A stretch of 64,000 nt of DNA from UBA817 sp049889215 (lineage in GTDB: Bacteria; Margulisbacteria; Marinamargulisbacteria; UBA817): positions 150,016 through 214,015 of the forward strand of contig JBMHDV010000023.1 in assembly GCA_049889215.1 (NCBI GenBank), read 5' to 3'. The notes below the pieces were generated by a model. The model was given only the letters and a program-made list of their open reading frames with translations, was not told the origin of the DNA and ran no database searches. Below, in pieces: positions 16,742 through 26,710 of the stretch. Numbering within the stretch: position 1 is the first letter of the stretch; every line of letters begins with the position of its first letter. A program made the translations under genes and the position numbers.

Positions 16742-19272
16742 ACAAAGCAACAAAAGCACACTGCAAATCCGCACTCCGACTAGCAAAATCACACCAAATC
16801 ATTATTGGATTGGCGTTAAGTTTGAGCATTGGTTTAATAAGCACTCAACGCATTTTTAATACAACACTAACCACTACCCTCACCCAACAATCAAGTGCAT
16901 TACTTACGGCAGATATTGAAATTGCCAGCACCCAGGCATTAAGCACGGCAAACATAACCGCTGTGTCAGAAGCCTTACCCAGCCATAACGTGGCCGAACG
17001 TCGCGTATTTTCGAGCATGATTCAGTACTATGGCAACTCCACTAAATTGGTTGAAATTTATGCCATCGACACCAATTACCCCTTAATTGGAGATTGTCTA
17101 GCCATGGATGCCGATGGTAATGAGCGCCCCATACGTGACTTTATTAATCAAAAAAATCAGCCCATCGTTATTTCAGAAGAATTGGCCAATCAAAGCGACA
17201 TCACATATGGAAGCGTACTTCGCATTGGCAATACATCAGGCACTGTCATTGGCATCATTACCAAAGAACCAGATATCAATATTCAATCCTTAGCCTACGG
17301 CCCTCGGATTTACATGAATTTAAATGACACAAAAAGCACAGGGTTTAAAAGTGATCGTACACGCCAGTACCATTCTCGATTTATTGAACTATTGGTACCG
17401 GCCGATATCCAACAGTTAACACAAACACTAACCAACACCTTAGCCATCGAAGGAACGCAAAAAACCATCCAAGGGTCCTATGGGCCAAGCCAGCCCATTA
17501 TTGTAAGAAATTACAGAGACATTAATGAAGATATTATTCGAGGCTTTGACGCCCTAAACCAATTCTTCTTGTTCTTATCGTTATTTGTATTAATGCTCAC
17601 TGGCATTGCATTTGGCTTTATGATCTGGACAAGTATTATTCAAGCCTTACCGATGATTGGAAACTTACGATACATGGGATTGTCCATAAAAACCATTCAG
17701 CAATTTTACTTACTTGAAGCATTGCAGCTGGCCATTAAAATGACCATGGCAGGCTTACTAATCGGTGCAACGTTGGCACAAATCGCCATGAGCATTGTTG
17801 CTAACCGAATGAACATCAGCTTTCAGTGGATTCAAGTTACCGTTGCTGATATTGGATTAGTGGTCGGTTTTTCGATCATTGCAATTTTAGGCATAACCAA
17901 GGTTGTCTTAAGCATCATCAATGCAAATCGCAATTTTCATGGCGAACAATCGGATACTAGCATGGTCACCCTATGGGGCATCATAATAACCGGATTAATT
18001 GCATTTTTGGCCGGATTTTTAGCATTAAATGGCTTGAGCGCTACAGCTATTGCAATATTGATTGGTTTATTCGCACTGATTTTTTCGACACTTTACGGGC
18101 TGGACATTGGAATTGGCGCAGCATTGCGTCGTACCCGTATTCCAGGATCGATTGAACTGCGCTTGGCCATTAATCACCTAAGTGAGTCCCACACCCTACG
18201 ACGAGTGGCATTTATTAGCATAACGTTTGCTATGATTACCATATTAACGATTGCCAATTATCAAACATCGCTTGATAACGAATTTAGCCCTAAAAATCCT
18301 GATCAAGTGCTGCCAAGCCTTTTTGTTATTGATATCTACAATAACCAATTAAACGAATTTCAAAAAATGATTAATGGCACCGCCAATTATGGCGCAGTTA
18401 TTCGAACCCGGATAAAAAAAATCAATGGGCTAGACGCCAACAGCTATGCAAATTCAGCCGACCTTAACGACCCCTACTTTTTATATCGAGAACAGAATTT
18501 AAGCACTCGAAAAGAGTTGTATCCCAGTGAGGTTGTGGTTGCTGGGTCGTGGTTTACAGCCAACGATGACACCATCGAAATGAGCGTTGAAGAGCGCTTT
18601 GCCAAACGCCTAAAATTAAATTTGGGTGACACCATTGAATTTGAAATTTTTATGGTTAAGATTAAAGCCACCATTACCAGTATCCGCAGTGTGGACTGGA
18701 GCACATTCAAACCAAACTTCTTTATGATTATTGAAGCGCCTCATTTGGATGCATTACCCAAAACTCACGTTAGTGCTATCACGCTAAATGACCCAAACCA
18801 AAAAGATGCAACCATTGGAAAACTGAGCCAGGCCTTTTCCAACATATCGATTATCGATATCCAAAAAACCAGTCAAAAAATCATATCATTCTTAAAAGGA
18901 ATCTTAATTGCTGTACACGCAGGTGCCATTTACTGTTTTTTAATTGGGCTCCTGCTTTATGCCCTGCTTGGTAAATTATTTACTGATATCCGACGATCAA
19001 ACTTAAATCGTCTGTATTGGATTGGACTTAGCTTTAAGCAAATTAATCGCATGGCCCTTATCGAAACATTGGCATTTTCGAGTATCGTATTTGTTACTGC
19101 CTGGGGAGTAAGCACTGGCATTTGCTGGGTATTGTTTGAGTTCTTTGTTCCAATTGCGCTTGCAATCAATGGATGGTTTGCCATTGCATTGTGGGTAATT
19201 TTAACCATCATTGTACTTGTACATAACCAACTGCAACAGCCATTTAAATTGGAGGGCGCTGGCGATGACTAA
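16738..19272 (+). CDS. ybbP: FtsX/MacB-type ABC permease (YbbP-like)
   Basis: 844-residue permease starting at the ATG overlapping the ATPase stop; a longer in-frame start exists inside ybbA but is not needed. It has the two-module YbbP layout: an N-terminal membrane helix, a periplasmic domain (about 50-260), three helices, a middle pair, a second periplasmic domain (about 530-700) and final three helices. Length fits E. coli YbbP (about 800). Neighbouring thioesterase and hydrolase genes point to lipid handling in the envelope. Overlaps the next gene by 8 nt. Confidence 0.88.
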   Translation: MNKATKAHCKSALRLAKSHQIIIGLALSLSIGLISTQRIFNTTLTTTLTQQSSALLTADIEIASTQALSTANITAVSEALPSHNVAERRVFSSMIQYYGNSTKLVEIYAIDTNYPLIGDCLAMDADGNERPIRDFINQKNQPIVISEELANQSDITYGSVLRIGNTSGTVIGIITKEPDINIQSLAYGPRIYMNLNDTKSTGFKSDRTRQYHSRFIELLVPADIQQLTQTLTNTLAIEGTQKTIQGSYGPSQPIIVRNYRDINEDIIRGFDALNQFFLFLSLFVLMLTGIAFGFMIWTSIIQALPMIGNLRYMGLSIKTIQQFYLLEALQLAIKMTMAGLLIGATLAQIAMSIVANRMNISFQWIQVTVADIGLVVGFSIIAILGITKVVLSIINANRNFHGEQSDTSMVTLWGIIITGLIAFLAGFLALNGLSATAIAILIGLFALIFSTLYGLDIGIGAALRRTRIPGSIELRLAINHLSESHTLRRVAFISITFAMITILTIANYQTSLDNEFSPKNPDQVLPSLFVIDIYNNQLNEFQKMINGTANYGAVIRTRIKKINGLDANSYANSADLNDPYFLYREQNLSTRKELYPSEVVVAGSWFTANDDTIEMSVEERFAKRLKLNLGDTIEFEIFMVKIKATITSIRSVDWSTFKPNFFMIIEAPHLDALPKTHVSAITLNDPNQKDATIGKLSQAFSNISIIDIQKTSQKIISFLKGILIAVHAGAIYCFLIGLLLYALLGKLFTDIRRSNLNRLYWIGLSFKQINRMALIETLAFSSIVFVTAWGVSTGICWVLFEFFVPIALAINGWFAIALWVILTIIVLVHNQLQQPFKLEGAGDD

Positions 19273-19660
19273 ATTTACCACAGCACCTTACCGCGTGTAT
19301 GTGTACGATACCGATGTTGCAGGCGTGGTGCACCACAGCAATTACCTGCGCTACTTTGAAGCGGGACGAATTGAGTTTTTAAGAGATTTGGGGCTCCCCT
19401 ACATCGAGTTTCAACACGATGGCATTGGGTTTGTACCTGTAAATATTGATATTAATTACCACTACCCATTACGGGAAGATGACGAATACGTCGTCACCGT
19501 CGAACTGATTGAACTCAAAAAAGCGTCATTTATAGTTAAACAAACCGTCGAATGCAACCACAAATTAAATGTATCCGCCACCATTCAACTGGCATGTGTA
19601 AAAGAGCCGGAATTTAAGCCGCAACGCTTGCCAAAAATATTAATGAATAAACTACTTTAA
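19265..19660 (+). CDS. Acyl-CoA thioesterase, YbgC/hot-dog fold
   Basis: 131-residue hot-dog thioesterase. The motif YDTDVAGVVHHSNYLRYFEAGR near residue 12 is the YbgC/4-hydroxybenzoyl-CoA thioesterase signature with the catalytic Asp. I take the ATG at 19265 inside the end of ybbP, since the upstream part of the open frame has no family similarity. Acts in the cytoplasm on acyl-CoA or acyl-ACP. Ends 9 nt inside the convergent large gene. Confidence 0.88.
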   Translation: MTKFTTAPYRVYVYDTDVAGVVHHSNYLRYFEAGRIEFLRDLGLPYIEFQHDGIGFVPVNIDINYHYPLREDDEYVVTVELIELKKASFIVKQTVECNHKLNVSATIQLACVKEPEFKPQRLPKILMNKLL

Positions 19661-22204
19661 ACCATTTAATATTTGTTGAATACGTTCAAAGTGGCCAATC
19701 CCAACCTCTGAATATTTTTCATTATTGTTCAAAACAGAGGTACAAACCTCATGTTTTTCAAGCATTGTTTTTGCCTCATTGTAGCGTTTGAGAGCCTTCT
19801 TATAATTTGAAGTTTTTCGAAGATCCGGCAAAAGATCACCAAACTGGTTGGAAGCTTGAGAGATATAATCCGAAGAAAAGGATACAACACGTTCACATAA
19901 CTCCAACTTTTCAAAAACATCAGTAATGCCATTGTAATGATCAAGAACTTGCTTATAATTAGCTTTTTGACAGGTTTCTATTCTTTCATTTAGTTTAATT
20001 TGTTTTGTTAACAGTTTTTTAATGGTTTCTAAATCTTTATCGTCTGGCACTAATCTCCCCGCATCATTATGCGGAACAGTTTTAAACTGACTTCCCATTT
20101 TATCTAGCAAGACTCGACATTGTAGTATTGTCAATTCTTCAATAGACTGATCATTTAATTTTTTAAAGAAACCATCGTAGTCATCATCTCCAATTTCTTC
20201 CAAATCAGATTGAAGTGAACGTATTGTAGCTATATTCTTAAGATGTTGATCACAATGAGAAAAATACTTAGCATTTGCAAGCCCAAATAAAGACCTTTGA
20301 ATGGGTGTTTTTGTTTCCCATACCCCTTCAGTGGTAAACGTCCCCCCAGATGCCGCAAAAAAACGTTTTGCGGTTTCTAACATTATAGAACGACAAAAAT
20401 TAAATTCAATTCCTTGTAAATCTAACCTGTTGAGATGCTCTTGAATCGCTATGACATCAGTACATTTTGACACCTGATCACGAAAATCCATCATAAGTGC
20501 TTGATTTTTTTGAGCATTATTCAATCGAGTAATTGCACCTGTAAGCGCATCTGGTGAATCTGCATTTGCAACAAGAACCCATGCCTTATACACATCAATA
20601 TCTTCGTGAGTTTCTGCCTTAAGTCTATCCTTCAATTTAATAAAGATTTTTGTAATTTCATCACGAAACAATTGAAAATCAGCCCCAGTATAATCTTGGC
20701 TTTCAATCTGTTTTTTAAGGGCATCAAACGATTCACAAACTGAAAGTTTGTCCCTAAACGACGTAGCTAACTGAGCAGATGATTTAAATTGAGTAATCTT
20801 GTCTTTAAACGCATTCAAAAGCTCTGTTGAATTTGAGCTTTCTTCACGCAAACCTTCTTGAAGATCTATAAACGAATTATGAATATCAATCAAAATAAAA
20901 CGATTAATTCCTTTTGGCGGGTTGTTTTCATCAATGACTTTTTTAACATAATAAGAATACCGCTCTAAATGTGCCTCTGCACCAGCTTCATCAGGTTCAG
21001 TCAAAATACCAGTCATAATTTCATCCAAAACAGCATCAAAGTCGTTATCTTTAGGAGGGTCTGGCAATGCTGATATGGCGGCCTTAATGCCACCAGTATG
21101 TGTTTGAAAGTCGTTGTATCGTGCCATCGCATCCTTTAATTCATCATCTTCAAACGAGTCAACATAAGTCTCAAGTTTTGCTAACATCGCCGCACGAAAT
21201 GGCTTATAAACACCTTTAATCCCTTGGTTACCTCCACACATTTTAAATGCAAGTTCTTTTAATGCGGCTTCTTTATTGGCCCAGCCACAATTACCAACCA
21301 ACTGTGAAGAAGCAATGTCCTCATGCTTAATTTTTTCAAACTTAGCTAATGCATCATAAACCTTATTAATATCATCCAGCTGCTTTAATTCTACCAATGT
21401 ATTCATAGCAACACTTGCCTCTTGATCTGGAATAACAACCTCAAAAAAATGGCCATGTTTTTTTGAACCTAAACCTCGATTGCATAAAACAACATGAAAC
21501 CCATCATCTTTTTTATAAACATTCGCACCAATGGAATGCGACGTTGTTCCCAACCCAGACAGCGTTAATACGGAATGTGATTCAAAGTGAGTATTAAATG
21601 CAGTAGAAAAACCTTCACCTGAAGCCAATGTTTGCTCAACGTGATCACTTGCTTTAACAGCGTCCTTTATATCAGGTGGAAGGTTAACCATCTCACAAAA
21701 TACTGCATTTGCAGCATTACTCATGCCAATAATCTGAGGCGTTGTTGAACCATGTTGATTATCCTTAATAAAGTGGTGCGTTAACACATGACCCAATTTA
21801 CGGCCATTAAGTTTCTGATTTAAATCAAGTGGATCATTCACAGGTGGTTGTTCACCCTTTTTAGGGTTTGCGTTATTTGACACTAAAGAATCATCGGCTT
21901 TTAATACCGTTTTTAAATCAACAAAACCAGGCTGACTCTTTGGGTCAACAGGTCCAAAAAATCGATTTTCTTGGGGGTGATGCAGATCAGGATCTTTAGC
22001 TTCATTCTGTTTCTGTTCATCTTGCACCGGTTGCATTTGGGCAGGATCACCTGGTTTCGTTCCAAAAAAACTTGGAAAACAAGCAGATAAAACCCGCATA
22101 AAAATATTTTTTTGTTTAATCGGCTGCCCCTGTGGAAGGCGACTCTCTACCTGTCGTGGAGACCTTGCTTGATTTTCTGGTGATGGTGAATTTATATGTG
22201 CCAT
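19652..22204 (-). CDS. Large effector-like protein with putative CE-clan-like cysteine protease core
   Basis: 850 residues, not a protein I can name. The first 130 residues are Pro/Gln-rich and look disordered, with a short hydrophobic stretch near 34-47. Residues about 160-330 match part of the neighbouring 758-residue protein: LTLSGLGTTSHSIGANVYK, then VVLCNRG, then SQLVGNCGWANKEAALK. The order H223, N242, Q301, C306 resembles CE-clan proteases (Ulp1, YopJ, RavZ), where His, Asp/Asn, Gln and Cys lie at similar distances; this is inference. The rest is long alpha-helix, charged, without membrane segments. A GGGGGA ribosome site lies before the ATG. It lies 71 nt after the 758-residue gene, probably the same transcript. 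Confidence 0.75.
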   Translation of the reverse strand: MAHINSPSPENQARSPRQVESRLPQGQPIKQKNIFMRVLSACFPSFFGTKPGDPAQMQPVQDEQKQNEAKDPDLHHPQENRFFGPVDPKSQPGFVDLKTVLKADDSLVSNNANPKKGEQPPVNDPLDLNQKLNGRKLGHVLTHHFIKDNQHGSTTPQIIGMSNAANAVFCEMVNLPPDIKDAVKASDHVEQTLASGEGFSTAFNTHFESHSVLTLSGLGTTSHSIGANVYKKDDGFHVVLCNRGLGSKKHGHFFEVVIPDQEASVAMNTLVELKQLDDINKVYDALAKFEKIKHEDIASSQLVGNCGWANKEAALKELAFKMCGGNQGIKGVYKPFRAAMLAKLETYVDSFEDDELKDAMARYNDFQTHTGGIKAAISALPDPPKDNDFDAVLDEIMTGILTEPDEAGAEAHLERYSYYVKKVIDENNPPKGINRFILIDIHNSFIDLQEGLREESSNSTELLNAFKDKITQFKSSAQLATSFRDKLSVCESFDALKKQIESQDYTGADFQLFRDEITKIFIKLKDRLKAETHEDIDVYKAWVLVANADSPDALTGAITRLNNAQKNQALMMDFRDQVSKCTDVIAIQEHLNRLDLQGIEFNFCRSIMLETAKRFFAASGGTFTTEGVWETKTPIQRSLFGLANAKYFSHCDQHLKNIATIRSLQSDLEEIGDDDYDGFFKKLNDQSIEELTILQCRVLLDKMGSQFKTVPHNDAGRLVPDDKDLETIKKLLTKQIKLNERIETCQKANYKQVLDHYNGITDVFEKLELCERVVSFSSDYISQASNQFGDLLPDLRKTSNYKKALKRYNEAKTMLEKHEVCTSVLNNNEKYSEVGIGHFERIQQILNGLK

Positions 22205-22275
22205 TTTTCCCCCATATTCTTATTCCCACTAGACAACGTTTTTAAACGTCATTCTCAAATCTAAAATAAAGCGAT

Positions 22276-24552
22276 TTAATCATCCTCATAATCAATTACC
22301 CCATTCAAAATACCCGCCAAGTCTTTCTTATGCTTATAATCAGCAGGGATTTCTTTAACATTGTCATAAAATTTCTTGCTGAATGCTTCTAACCAGTCTT
22401 GATAGTCTTTTTTAATCTCAGACTTTTCTCTGCGCTTAACTGTTGTATCATCGTCACTAACAATCTCATCATAAAGCTCTTCAACATCCAAAAGAAAATC
22501 AAAAATCTCATCTAAATCTTCATTATTTTCTGATATTTCGGAAGCTGAATGAGCTAATTGATTATTTTGTATTGATCTAGTTAAAGAAAGCTCACACTTA
22601 AATTGATAAATTTTATAACTTTGGGGTTTAGTTAATGTAAAGTCACGTTCAAAACGCGTAATATATTGTTCCAACCGTTCATAATAATCTGTTGATGCAT
22701 GCCTACCAATGGCAGACACATATTCCCTAAAGATCATCATCATTAGATCAAAATCCCCTTTTTCAATTGGTGGCTTGGTTGATTTAGCTTCTAATTCTGA
22801 AAGTTTTGACGTTAAATCTTGACGGCTAAGCGCATAGGGATTCCCTTCACCATCACCCAATAAAAATGCCATTGTCTGCTTTAATGATTCGGTTAACTTT
22901 TTACGCTGCTGCCAGTTTTGATGCTCAATCTTTAAGGCTTGATTCACTTTTGAATCAGGTAACGAATGCAAATAATGCCCCATTTGAGTGGTTAAATCAC
23001 GTTTAAATTCCTTGTATTTTTGTAACCCATTGTCTTTATCCAATTCACATAGGAGTTGCTTTAAGGCCAACTCATGATTTGCAACCACACAGTTACCTGC
23101 AATTTGATCTTGCGACAAATTATCTAATGAACGTATAGAGTCCTCCACCGCAACATTAGAAAGCTTGCTCACAACACTTTCCATTGATTCCCTTTTTAAT
23201 GAACCGTTAATTAATAAAATTTCAGCAAGACTTAAGAGTTGATCTTGACTAACCATAAACTCTGTAAGTTGTGAAGAAAAGTTGCCCTCATCAGGCCGTC
23301 CTCCACGGTTGCACAACACACACCGATATTTGTCATCAACCTCCTTATAAATGTTTATCGCAACATTATGCCGTTTCCACCCCAACCCATTTAACGACAA
23401 AAATTTATATTCATTAAAATGTTCTTGAAGACAATGATATAATTCAGGCCTGTCATGACAAAAATATTCATATGATTCTTGAAACGCAATACTGGCATCC
23501 ATTGCTTCTTTTAAAGGTTCATCCAATTGATTTTTAAATGCATTCACCAAACACTTACTTGCAGTATTGATTTGATTGCCTTCTATTACCACTTCCTCAC
23601 CTTCAATTTTTACCGTATTTTTTAAATTTAAAAGATGAGCGACAATACCTCGGCCCACAGATTCAGAAACATCAGTAAAGGCCGGAAAATAACGTTTAGA
23701 AAAGTCAGCATGCGCTTCAACCAACGCATTTTTAACTTCTTCTGTTCGTGCGCTATTTAATGCAATACCACGTTTTGTCATCAGATCTCCCTTATAATAC
23801 TGATTCAGATTCGCACCATACCTTAACAGTAATCGCACAACTTTGGGTTTATTGTGTTTAACCGCATAATGCAACAAAGGTAGCCCCCTAGTATTAAATG
23901 CTTGATTGGGATCCACCCCATTACTTAACAAGAGCTCCAATAGTTGTTGGTTAGCAGGTTCATTACCATCTTGTTGTAACACCAGTGTAATCGGAGTCTC
24001 TCCTTTACGCTCTGCTCGATCCAACATATTAGGATCAACACCATGATCAAATAACAATCCGGCAAGCTTAACATCCGATTCTGTCAACGTCCCCTCTTTA
24101 ACCCGATCCATAATTAACGAAATTGGGGTATTTCCATCATCATCAGCTTTTGTTAATACCATCCCCAAATCAATTTTATTTTCATTTTCTGGTTGAGAAT
24201 CGTTGTGGGCTTTAACAAATTCAATAAGTTTTATAAGACCATTAAGTTGTGAATTTGCATTCGCAGTAAACCAAACTGACACTCCGGATTTAGATGTCGC
24301 CGTTTGTAGTAATTGAACAACAACTGGCCGTTCATCTTTTAATGCTGTTAAAATCTGGTCTTTGTGACTTTCCATTCGATCTTCAATGTTTGTTCCAAAA
24401 ATCCCATAGTGAGGTCTAAAAACATGATGAAGTTGATCATTTTCATTGTTATTTAAAGGACTACCTAAATCATTAACCCCCAGTACGTCACCACCAGAGT
24501 TATTGGGTAACAAAGGCGCTCCGCCCACAGAGTCTGATCGATTTAAGTCCAT
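22276..24552 (-). CDS. Ankyrin-repeat protein with putative CE-clan-like cysteine protease core
   Basis: 758 residues. After a low-complexity start come about three to four ankyrin repeats at 125-265 (DDDGNTPISLIM; ERKGETPITLVL; RGLPLLHYAVKHNKPKVVRLLLRYGANLN). Residues about 330-505 are the core shared with the neighbouring 850-residue protein: FLSLNGLGWKRHNVAINIYK, CVLCNRGG and SQDQIAGNCVVANHELALK, giving H395, N415, Q483 and C488. The C-terminal 250 residues are charged helix. Ankyrin repeats joined to a cysteine-protease-like core are a known design in intracellular bacteria (for example Legionella AnkH), but the family here is not established. Probably exported to a host; no signal peptide. 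Confidence 0.78.
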   Translation of the reverse strand: MDLNRSDSVGGAPLLPNNSGGDVLGVNDLGSPLNNNENDQLHHVFRPHYGIFGTNIEDRMESHKDQILTALKDERPVVVQLLQTATSKSGVSVWFTANANSQLNGLIKLIEFVKAHNDSQPENENKIDLGMVLTKADDDGNTPISLIMDRVKEGTLTESDVKLAGLLFDHGVDPNMLDRAERKGETPITLVLQQDGNEPANQQLLELLLSNGVDPNQAFNTRGLPLLHYAVKHNKPKVVRLLLRYGANLNQYYKGDLMTKRGIALNSARTEEVKNALVEAHADFSKRYFPAFTDVSESVGRGIVAHLLNLKNTVKIEGEEVVIEGNQINTASKCLVNAFKNQLDEPLKEAMDASIAFQESYEYFCHDRPELYHCLQEHFNEYKFLSLNGLGWKRHNVAINIYKEVDDKYRCVLCNRGGRPDEGNFSSQLTEFMVSQDQLLSLAEILLINGSLKRESMESVVSKLSNVAVEDSIRSLDNLSQDQIAGNCVVANHELALKQLLCELDKDNGLQKYKEFKRDLTTQMGHYLHSLPDSKVNQALKIEHQNWQQRKKLTESLKQTMAFLLGDGEGNPYALSRQDLTSKLSELEAKSTKPPIEKGDFDLMMMIFREYVSAIGRHASTDYYERLEQYITRFERDFTLTKPQSYKIYQFKCELSLTRSIQNNQLAHSASEISENNEDLDEIFDFLLDVEELYDEIVSDDDTTVKRREKSEIKKDYQDWLEAFSKKFYDNVKEIPADYKHKKDLAGILNGVIDYEDD

Positions 24553-24602
24553 AACTTTTCATACCCACATTTGGGCAAAAAATAACATGTAAAGGGTATA
24601 AA

Positions 24603-26648
24603 CTATAGTGAATACGGTTGCGTGGGAGGATCCAAATACGGGTCCGTTACCTCGTCACTGGGCATCGTCTGCCCAACCCCCAACGACCACACATCAAAAT
24701 ACGCATCAATATGGTCAGGCGTTATAAAACGGCTCACCTGGCTAAAGCTCATGCCACCCACCGGATAATAGGCACTCGGGTCATCCAAATTGGGTTTAAT
24801 CAAGTATAGTTCATCTTTGGCTCGAGTCATGGCCACATACAACAAACGACGCTCTTCCTCAATTTGGGCGGGGTCCTGCAATGAACGAAACGATGGAATA
24901 TAGCCATCCACCACCGACAACACAAATACTCGCGACCATTCCAAGCCCTTAGCTGAATGAATGGTTGATAACACCACATATTCATCATCGTCTGGTACCG
25001 CATCAGCACCAACTTGGGATGATTCTGGTGGCTCTAAACTAAACTCATCCAACATGGATGCTAACGAGCGAAACCGTTCCGATAGCGCAATTAATGAATT
25101 CAAATCTTGCTCTCGCTTGTTATGATCATCGTATGTTTTTTTAAGCACAGGTTCATAAACAGCCAACACCCGTTGCAAAGTATCCGTAGGGGACTGTTGT
25201 GGTGTTGCCATTAGCTTCGCAATGATTTGCAGATCGTTATACGCCGCCTTCTTTTTAAACGGGGCATAATCCATTCCAGCAAAGTTAAACTGTTGGGCAC
25301 GCTGATAATCAATAATGGTTTGGGATAGCTTGGGCCCAACGCCATCCAATAATTGCAATATTCGATGCCAACTCAACTCATCGTGTGGGTTCACCATCAC
25401 TTTCATATACGCCATGGTATCTTTTACATGTGCGGTTTCGGTAAACTTAAAACCACCAAACTTTTTATATGGAATATTTGCTCTGGTTAAGGCCAGTTCC
25501 AATTGATTGGAGTGGGAGCTGGATCGAAATAGCACGGCCATATCATTTAATGCCACGCCATCCTCACGTAAGCCCAACAAGCGATCCACCACAAAATCGG
25601 CCTGCTCCATATCGTCAAAGGCTTCCACAAACTTGGGCTTTTCACCATCATTTCGATGCGCCATCAGCTCTTTTGAATATAAATCAGTGGCTGCATTAAT
25701 CACATCATTCGAAACATCCAAAATAGGCTGAGTGGACCGATAATTTGTGTTTAGCCTGACCACACGCACATTATCAAACATTGTTTCAAACGTTAAAATA
25801 TTCGATACATCTGCGCCGCGAAACGAATAAATGCTCTGGGCATCATCCCCTACCACCATTAAGTTATTGTGCTCCGAAGCCAAACCCTTTAGCATTGCCA
25901 ACTGAATATGGTTGGTATCCTGAAACTCGTCCACTAAAATGTATTGATAGTTACGTGATAACTGTTGGCGAATATCGTCATGGTGGGTCAATAAATGCAC
26001 CATTTTAACCAACAAGTCGTCGTAATCCATTAACGACAGGGCCTCTTTTTGAATGTGATACTTTTTAGCAATTTCAATAATATCTTCAGTTAAATCTGAA
26101 AAGTGAATAAAGTCATCGCCAATCACCTGATCAATCGAGCGGTTGGTATTCACTGATTTTGACACAATATCCAACAATGTATTTTTTTTAGGGAATCGTT
26201 TATCTTTTTTTTGATAATCCCCCTGTTTACGAATCAATGCCATCAAGTTTTCGGCATCGGCACGATCCATAATGGTAAACCCATTTTGATATTCGATTTT
26301 AGGTGCGTATTGGTGCAACACCATATTGCAAAACGAATGAAAGGTACCCCCCATCACATTTTGGCAGCGAGAGTCTAATAAGCCTGAAGCACGTCGCATC
26401 ATTTCCTGACTTGCTTTACGTGTAAACGTCAGTAACAATATCCGCTTGGGGTCGACCCCATCATGAATTAAACGCGCTAACCGATACACCAAGGTCTTGG
26501 TTTTACCAGATCCTGCACCCGCCAACACCAATAAAGGGCCATTGGTATGCAACACAGCTTGCGCTTGATCGTCGTTTAAATCCGCCACATCAAAGGTGGA
26601 TGAGCCACCCCCACTGCGACGCTTCATTTCATAATGAAAATTCGCCAT
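24603..26648 (-). CDS. UvrD/PcrA-type superfamily 1 DNA helicase
   Basis: 681-residue 3'-5' DNA helicase. Motif I LAGAGSGKTKTLVYR, LLTFTRKASQEMM, motif II LVDEFQDTN, motif III VVGDDAQSIYSFRGAD, LNTNYRST, VVLSTIHSAKGLEW and VAMTRAKDELYL are all present. It unwinds DNA for repair and replication restart; the downstream order (uvrB upstream of it in the same direction) agrees with nucleotide-excision repair. Somewhat shorter than E. coli UvrD, lacking the long C-terminal tail. Confidence 0.93.
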   Translation of the reverse strand: MANFHYEMKRRSGGGSSTFDVADLNDDQAQAVLHTNGPLLVLAGAGSGKTKTLVYRLARLIHDGVDPKRILLLTFTRKASQEMMRRASGLLDSRCQNVMGGTFHSFCNMVLHQYAPKIEYQNGFTIMDRADAENLMALIRKQGDYQKKDKRFPKKNTLLDIVSKSVNTNRSIDQVIGDDFIHFSDLTEDIIEIAKKYHIQKEALSLMDYDDLLVKMVHLLTHHDDIRQQLSRNYQYILVDEFQDTNHIQLAMLKGLASEHNNLMVVGDDAQSIYSFRGADVSNILTFETMFDNVRVVRLNTNYRSTQPILDVSNDVINAATDLYSKELMAHRNDGEKPKFVEAFDDMEQADFVVDRLLGLREDGVALNDMAVLFRSSSHSNQLELALTRANIPYKKFGGFKFTETAHVKDTMAYMKVMVNPHDELSWHRILQLLDGVGPKLSQTIIDYQRAQQFNFAGMDYAPFKKKAAYNDLQIIAKLMATPQQSPTDTLQRVLAVYEPVLKKTYDDHNKREQDLNSLIALSERFRSLASMLDEFSLEPPESSQVGADAVPDDDEYVVLSTIHSAKGLEWSRVFVLSVVDGYIPSFRSLQDPAQIEEERRLLYVAMTRAKDELYLIKPNLDDPSAYYPVGGMSFSQVSRFITPDHIDAYFDVWSLGVGQTMPSDEVTDPYLDPPTQPYSL

Positions 26649-26654
26649 AATTTA

Positions 26655-26660
26655 AGTGTA
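26655..26660 (-). promoter_or_regulatory. -10 box of the UvrD-like helicase gene (leaderless)
   Basis: TACACT followed by 6 nt and the ATG at 26648. Confidence 0.45.
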
Positions 26661-26710
26661 TCCAATTCCCTGCATTATTACCAATACAGTTCCCCAACTT
26701 AACACCCACG

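Noticed and set aside
19652..24552. Restriction or anti-phage defence genes
   Set aside because: No methylase, nuclease, TIR or NTPase motifs; ankyrin repeats and protease-like core fit host interaction better.
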